Shown piece by piece: positions 7,072 to 8,116 of a stretch of 8,116 nt of DNA. Within the stretch, counting starts at the first letter, position 1, and every line of letters begins with the position of its first letter. The stretch is from Actinomycetota bacterium (GTDB lineage: Bacteria > Actinomycetota > Actinomycetes > Nanopelagicales > Nanopelagicaceae). The stretch is from the NCBI GenBank assembly GCA_010032085.1, contig RGYL01000025.1, positions 1 to 8,116 of the forward strand. Direction: 5' to 3'. The notes beneath the pieces are model-generated. The model was not told the origin of the DNA and did no database searches. It saw only the letters and a program-made list of their open reading frames with translations. Both the position numbers and the translations under genes were made by a program.

Positions 7072-7479
7072 TTAATTGGCAGGTGCTTTAACGAGGGAGA
7101 GAACTTTCTTTGCCAACGCAAAAGCATCAATTGGATGAGTAATCACGGCATCTGCCCGCGACCAACCGGCCAACCAGGCATCTTGCTCTCGTGCGACCAA
7201 AACCAATGTTGGGGGGCAATCAAAAATCTCATCCTTAAGTTGCCGAGCCAAACCCATTCCCCCTTCAGGGGTTGCCTCGCCATCCAGAATAAAAAGGTCG
7301 ACCTTGGTCTTACTGCCCACTTTTTTGGAATCTATAAAAAGCCTCAGGGCATCAGCGGTCGCAAATTCCAAAATCTCATTCTCTGGGAGCTCCGTAGCCA
7401 AGCGAGCCCCAAGAGACCTCTTCACCGTCTCTCTCACGGTTGAGTCATCCGAATAAACCAAGATCTTGAAAGTCGACAT
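7072..7479 (-). CDS. Stand-alone receiver-like protein with a degenerate active site
   Basis: This 135-residue protein resembles a single response-regulator receiver domain without any output domain. Visible landmarks are the first strand and acidic pair FKILVYSDDS (D11, D12), a third strand DLFILD ending in D66 at the phosphoacceptor position, and LVLVAREQDAWLAGW followed by VITHPID. A96 stands 30 residues after D66, where CheY has T87, and H115-P116 replaces the conserved Lys-Pro. The switch threonine and the lysine are therefore both missing, which suggests weak or no phosphorylation-dependent switching. No histidine kinase is nearby. The ATG at 7477-7479 is fixed by an in-frame TAG at 7492-7494. 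It is followed 11 bases later by trpD, so co-transcription is likely, but no functional link to tryptophan synthesis can be read from the sequence. The target is unknown. Confidence 0.8.
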   Translation of the reverse strand: MSTFKILVYSDDSTVRETVKRSLGARLATELPENEILEFATADALRLFIDSKKVGSKTKVDLFILDGEATPEGGMGLARQLKDEIFDCPPTLVLVAREQDAWLAGWSRADAVITHPIDAFALAKKVLSLVKAPAN

Positions 7480-7488
7480 AGTGAGGCG

Positions 7489-7494
7489 AGTCTA
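7489..7494 (-). promoter_or_regulatory. Possible -10 element for the receiver-like gene and trpD
   Basis: On the minus strand TAGACT matches TANNNT and ends nine bases before the ATG at 7479, predicting a leader of about two bases or none. No Shine-Dalgarno sequence is present and no good -35 box is visible at the usual spacing. Confidence 0.45.
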
Positions 7495-7524
7495 GAGCCA
7501 TTTTGAACTCGGGAAGTAAGTGAT

Positions 7525-7575
7525 GCGCTTCACCGCCTCTCCGGAAGGAGCGATAGGGGTAAAGCGCTAGTTTTT
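7525..7575 (+). terminator. Long imperfect hairpin followed by a T run, just upstream of ctaE
   Basis: Pairings are 7525-7530 with 7562-7567 (GCGCTT/AAGCGC), 7532-7534 with 7558-7560, 7536-7538 with 7555-7557, and 7539-7542 with 7547-7550 (CTCC/GGAG). That makes 16 base pairs. The loop is GGAA, a GNRA tetraloop, and there is one mismatch, one single-base bulge and a four-base bulge (7551-7554). Three bases later come five T residues (7571-7575), so read rightward it resembles an intrinsic terminator or attenuator. Read leftward there is no T run. It lies 18 bases before ctaE, so it may instead be a leader structure or a divergent operator. The role is inferred; the pairing is directly visible. 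Confidence 0.5.
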
Positions 7576-7579
7576 CAGG

Positions 7580-7585
7580 AATAAT
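7580..7585 (+). promoter_or_regulatory. Possible -10 element of ctaE (leaderless)
   Basis: AATAAT differs from TATAAT at one position and ends seven bases before the ctaE ATG, so the expected transcription start is the start codon. The alternative is translation from a longer leader using the weak AGGA at 7577-7580, which is about 12 bases from the ATG. No -35 box is evident. Confidence 0.4.
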
Positions 7586-7592
7586 CCGGGAC

Positions 7593-8116
7593 ATGTCCAG
7601 CGCCATCGCGACTCCTACCTCGCGACTAAATCGGCCAAATATCGTGGCCGTTGGAACGATTGTCTGGCTCTCCAGCGAGTTGATGTTCTTTGCCGCGCTC
7701 TTTGCCATGTATTTCACCACTCGCGCAGTTCAAGGTCCGGAAATTTGGGCCGAATCGGTAGAACTTCTAAATATTCCCTTCTCGGCATTTAATACAACGG
7801 TTCTAGTTCTCTCTTCGGTGACCTGCCAGTTTGGGGTTTTCGCTGCCGAGCGTTTTCAAAATGCGCGGACTGGATCCATCTGGCAATTCTCAAAATGGGG
7901 AATGCGCGAGTGGTTTGCCCTCACTTTCATTATGGGTGCGTTTTTCATCGGCGGCCAGGTTTTTGAATACGCTGAATTAGTTCATAAAGGATTGACACTC
8001 TCCTCTGCTCCTTATGGTTCGGTCTTTTATCTAGCAACTGGTTTTCATGGATTACATGTAACCGGCGGATTGCTCGCATTCTTGGTTGTGATGATTCGAG
8101 TTTCAAAGGCTCGGCG
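7593..8116 (+). CDS. ctaE: Cytochrome c oxidase subunit III, C-terminus missing (runs off right edge)
   Basis: This membrane subunit of the aa3-type terminal oxidase forms part of the aerobic respiratory chain; in Actinobacteria it works with the cytochrome bc1 (Qcr) complex. The visible 174 residues cover most of the usual 190-210. Features are a polar N-terminus, a first helix with SSELMFFAALFAMYF (27-41) and its conserved E29, a second helix around 66-84, a third around 107-124 with FFIGGQVFEY, and the hallmark HGLHVTGG (152-159). The ATG at 7593 is the first usable start after an in-frame TAA at 7560-7562. In other actinobacteria the qcrCAB genes usually follow ctaE, so they are expected just beyond the edge. 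It is transcribed divergently from the receiver-like gene and trpD. Confidence 0.96.
   Translation, partial: MSSAIATPTSRLNRPNIVAVGTIVWLSSELMFFAALFAMYFTTRAVQGPEIWAESVELLNIPFSAFNTTVLVLSSVTCQFGVFAAERFQNARTGSIWQFSKWGMREWFALTFIMGAFFIGGQVFEYAELVHKGLTLSSAPYGSVFYLATGFHGLHVTGGLLAFLVVMIRVSKAR

Noticed and set aside
7445..7720. Leftward 91-codon open frame crossing the receiver-gene start, the intergenic gap and the ctaE start
   Set aside because: It overlaps two well-supported genes and shows no recognisable motif. The ctaE frame on the other strand is unambiguous.
1..8116. CRISPR array, tRNA/rRNA genes, insertion sequences, phage or toxin-antitoxin genes
   Set aside because: No regularly spaced repeats, cloverleaf sequences, transposase motifs or extra small coding genes were found. 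Gaps between genes are at most 113 bases.

Overview
The window looks like chromosomal core sequence from an actinobacterium with moderate GC (roughly mid-to-high 40s % by eye) and very compact gene packing. Three things suggest this. The order DnaQ-UvrC fusion nuclease / trpD (opposite strand) / ctaE resembles the Rv2191-Rv2192c-Rv2193 order I remember from Mycobacterium tuberculosis. The nuclease is the actinobacterial exonuclease plus UvrC-like fusion. The strand-switch starts look leaderless. Low GC, short intergenic gaps and overlapping ends fit a streamlined freshwater lineage such as the acI / Nanopelagicales group, but that placement is inference. No mobile element, tRNA, rRNA, CRISPR array or phage gene was seen.

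Layout. Bases 1-4226 hold a leftward four-gene cluster. In transcription order it is an Est30-like alpha/beta hydrolase, a Dcp-type M3 zinc metallopeptidase (4-base overlap), undecaprenyl-diphosphatase uppP (start directly abutting the previous stop) and a ZIP-family metal transporter that runs off the left edge. The 60-base gap 4227-4286 is a divergent promoter region with two overlapping palindromes. Bases 4287-6068 encode, rightward, a 593-residue DEDDh exonuclease fused to a Cho/UvrC-like GIY-YIG nuclease that keeps four UvrC-type cysteines. Its 3' end overlaps by 49 bases the 3' end of leftward trpD (6020-7060). Upstream of trpD, in the same direction, lies a short stand-alone receiver-like protein (7072-7479). 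A 113-base divergent gap (7480-7592) holds a long imperfect hairpin followed by a T run. After it, ctaE (cytochrome c oxidase subunit III) begins at 7593 and runs off the right edge.

How the genes relate. This is mostly housekeeping: oligopeptide and ester turnover, lipid-carrier recycling for the cell wall and metal uptake in the left cluster, then DNA repair, tryptophan synthesis and aerobic respiration. I found no clear sign of a new multi-gene system. The items most worth a second look are the hairpin/T-run in front of ctaE, the degenerate receiver protein between trpD and ctaE, the predicted iron-sulfur site in the fused nuclease, and the -10-like hexamers placed 6-9 bases before all four strand-switch start codons.
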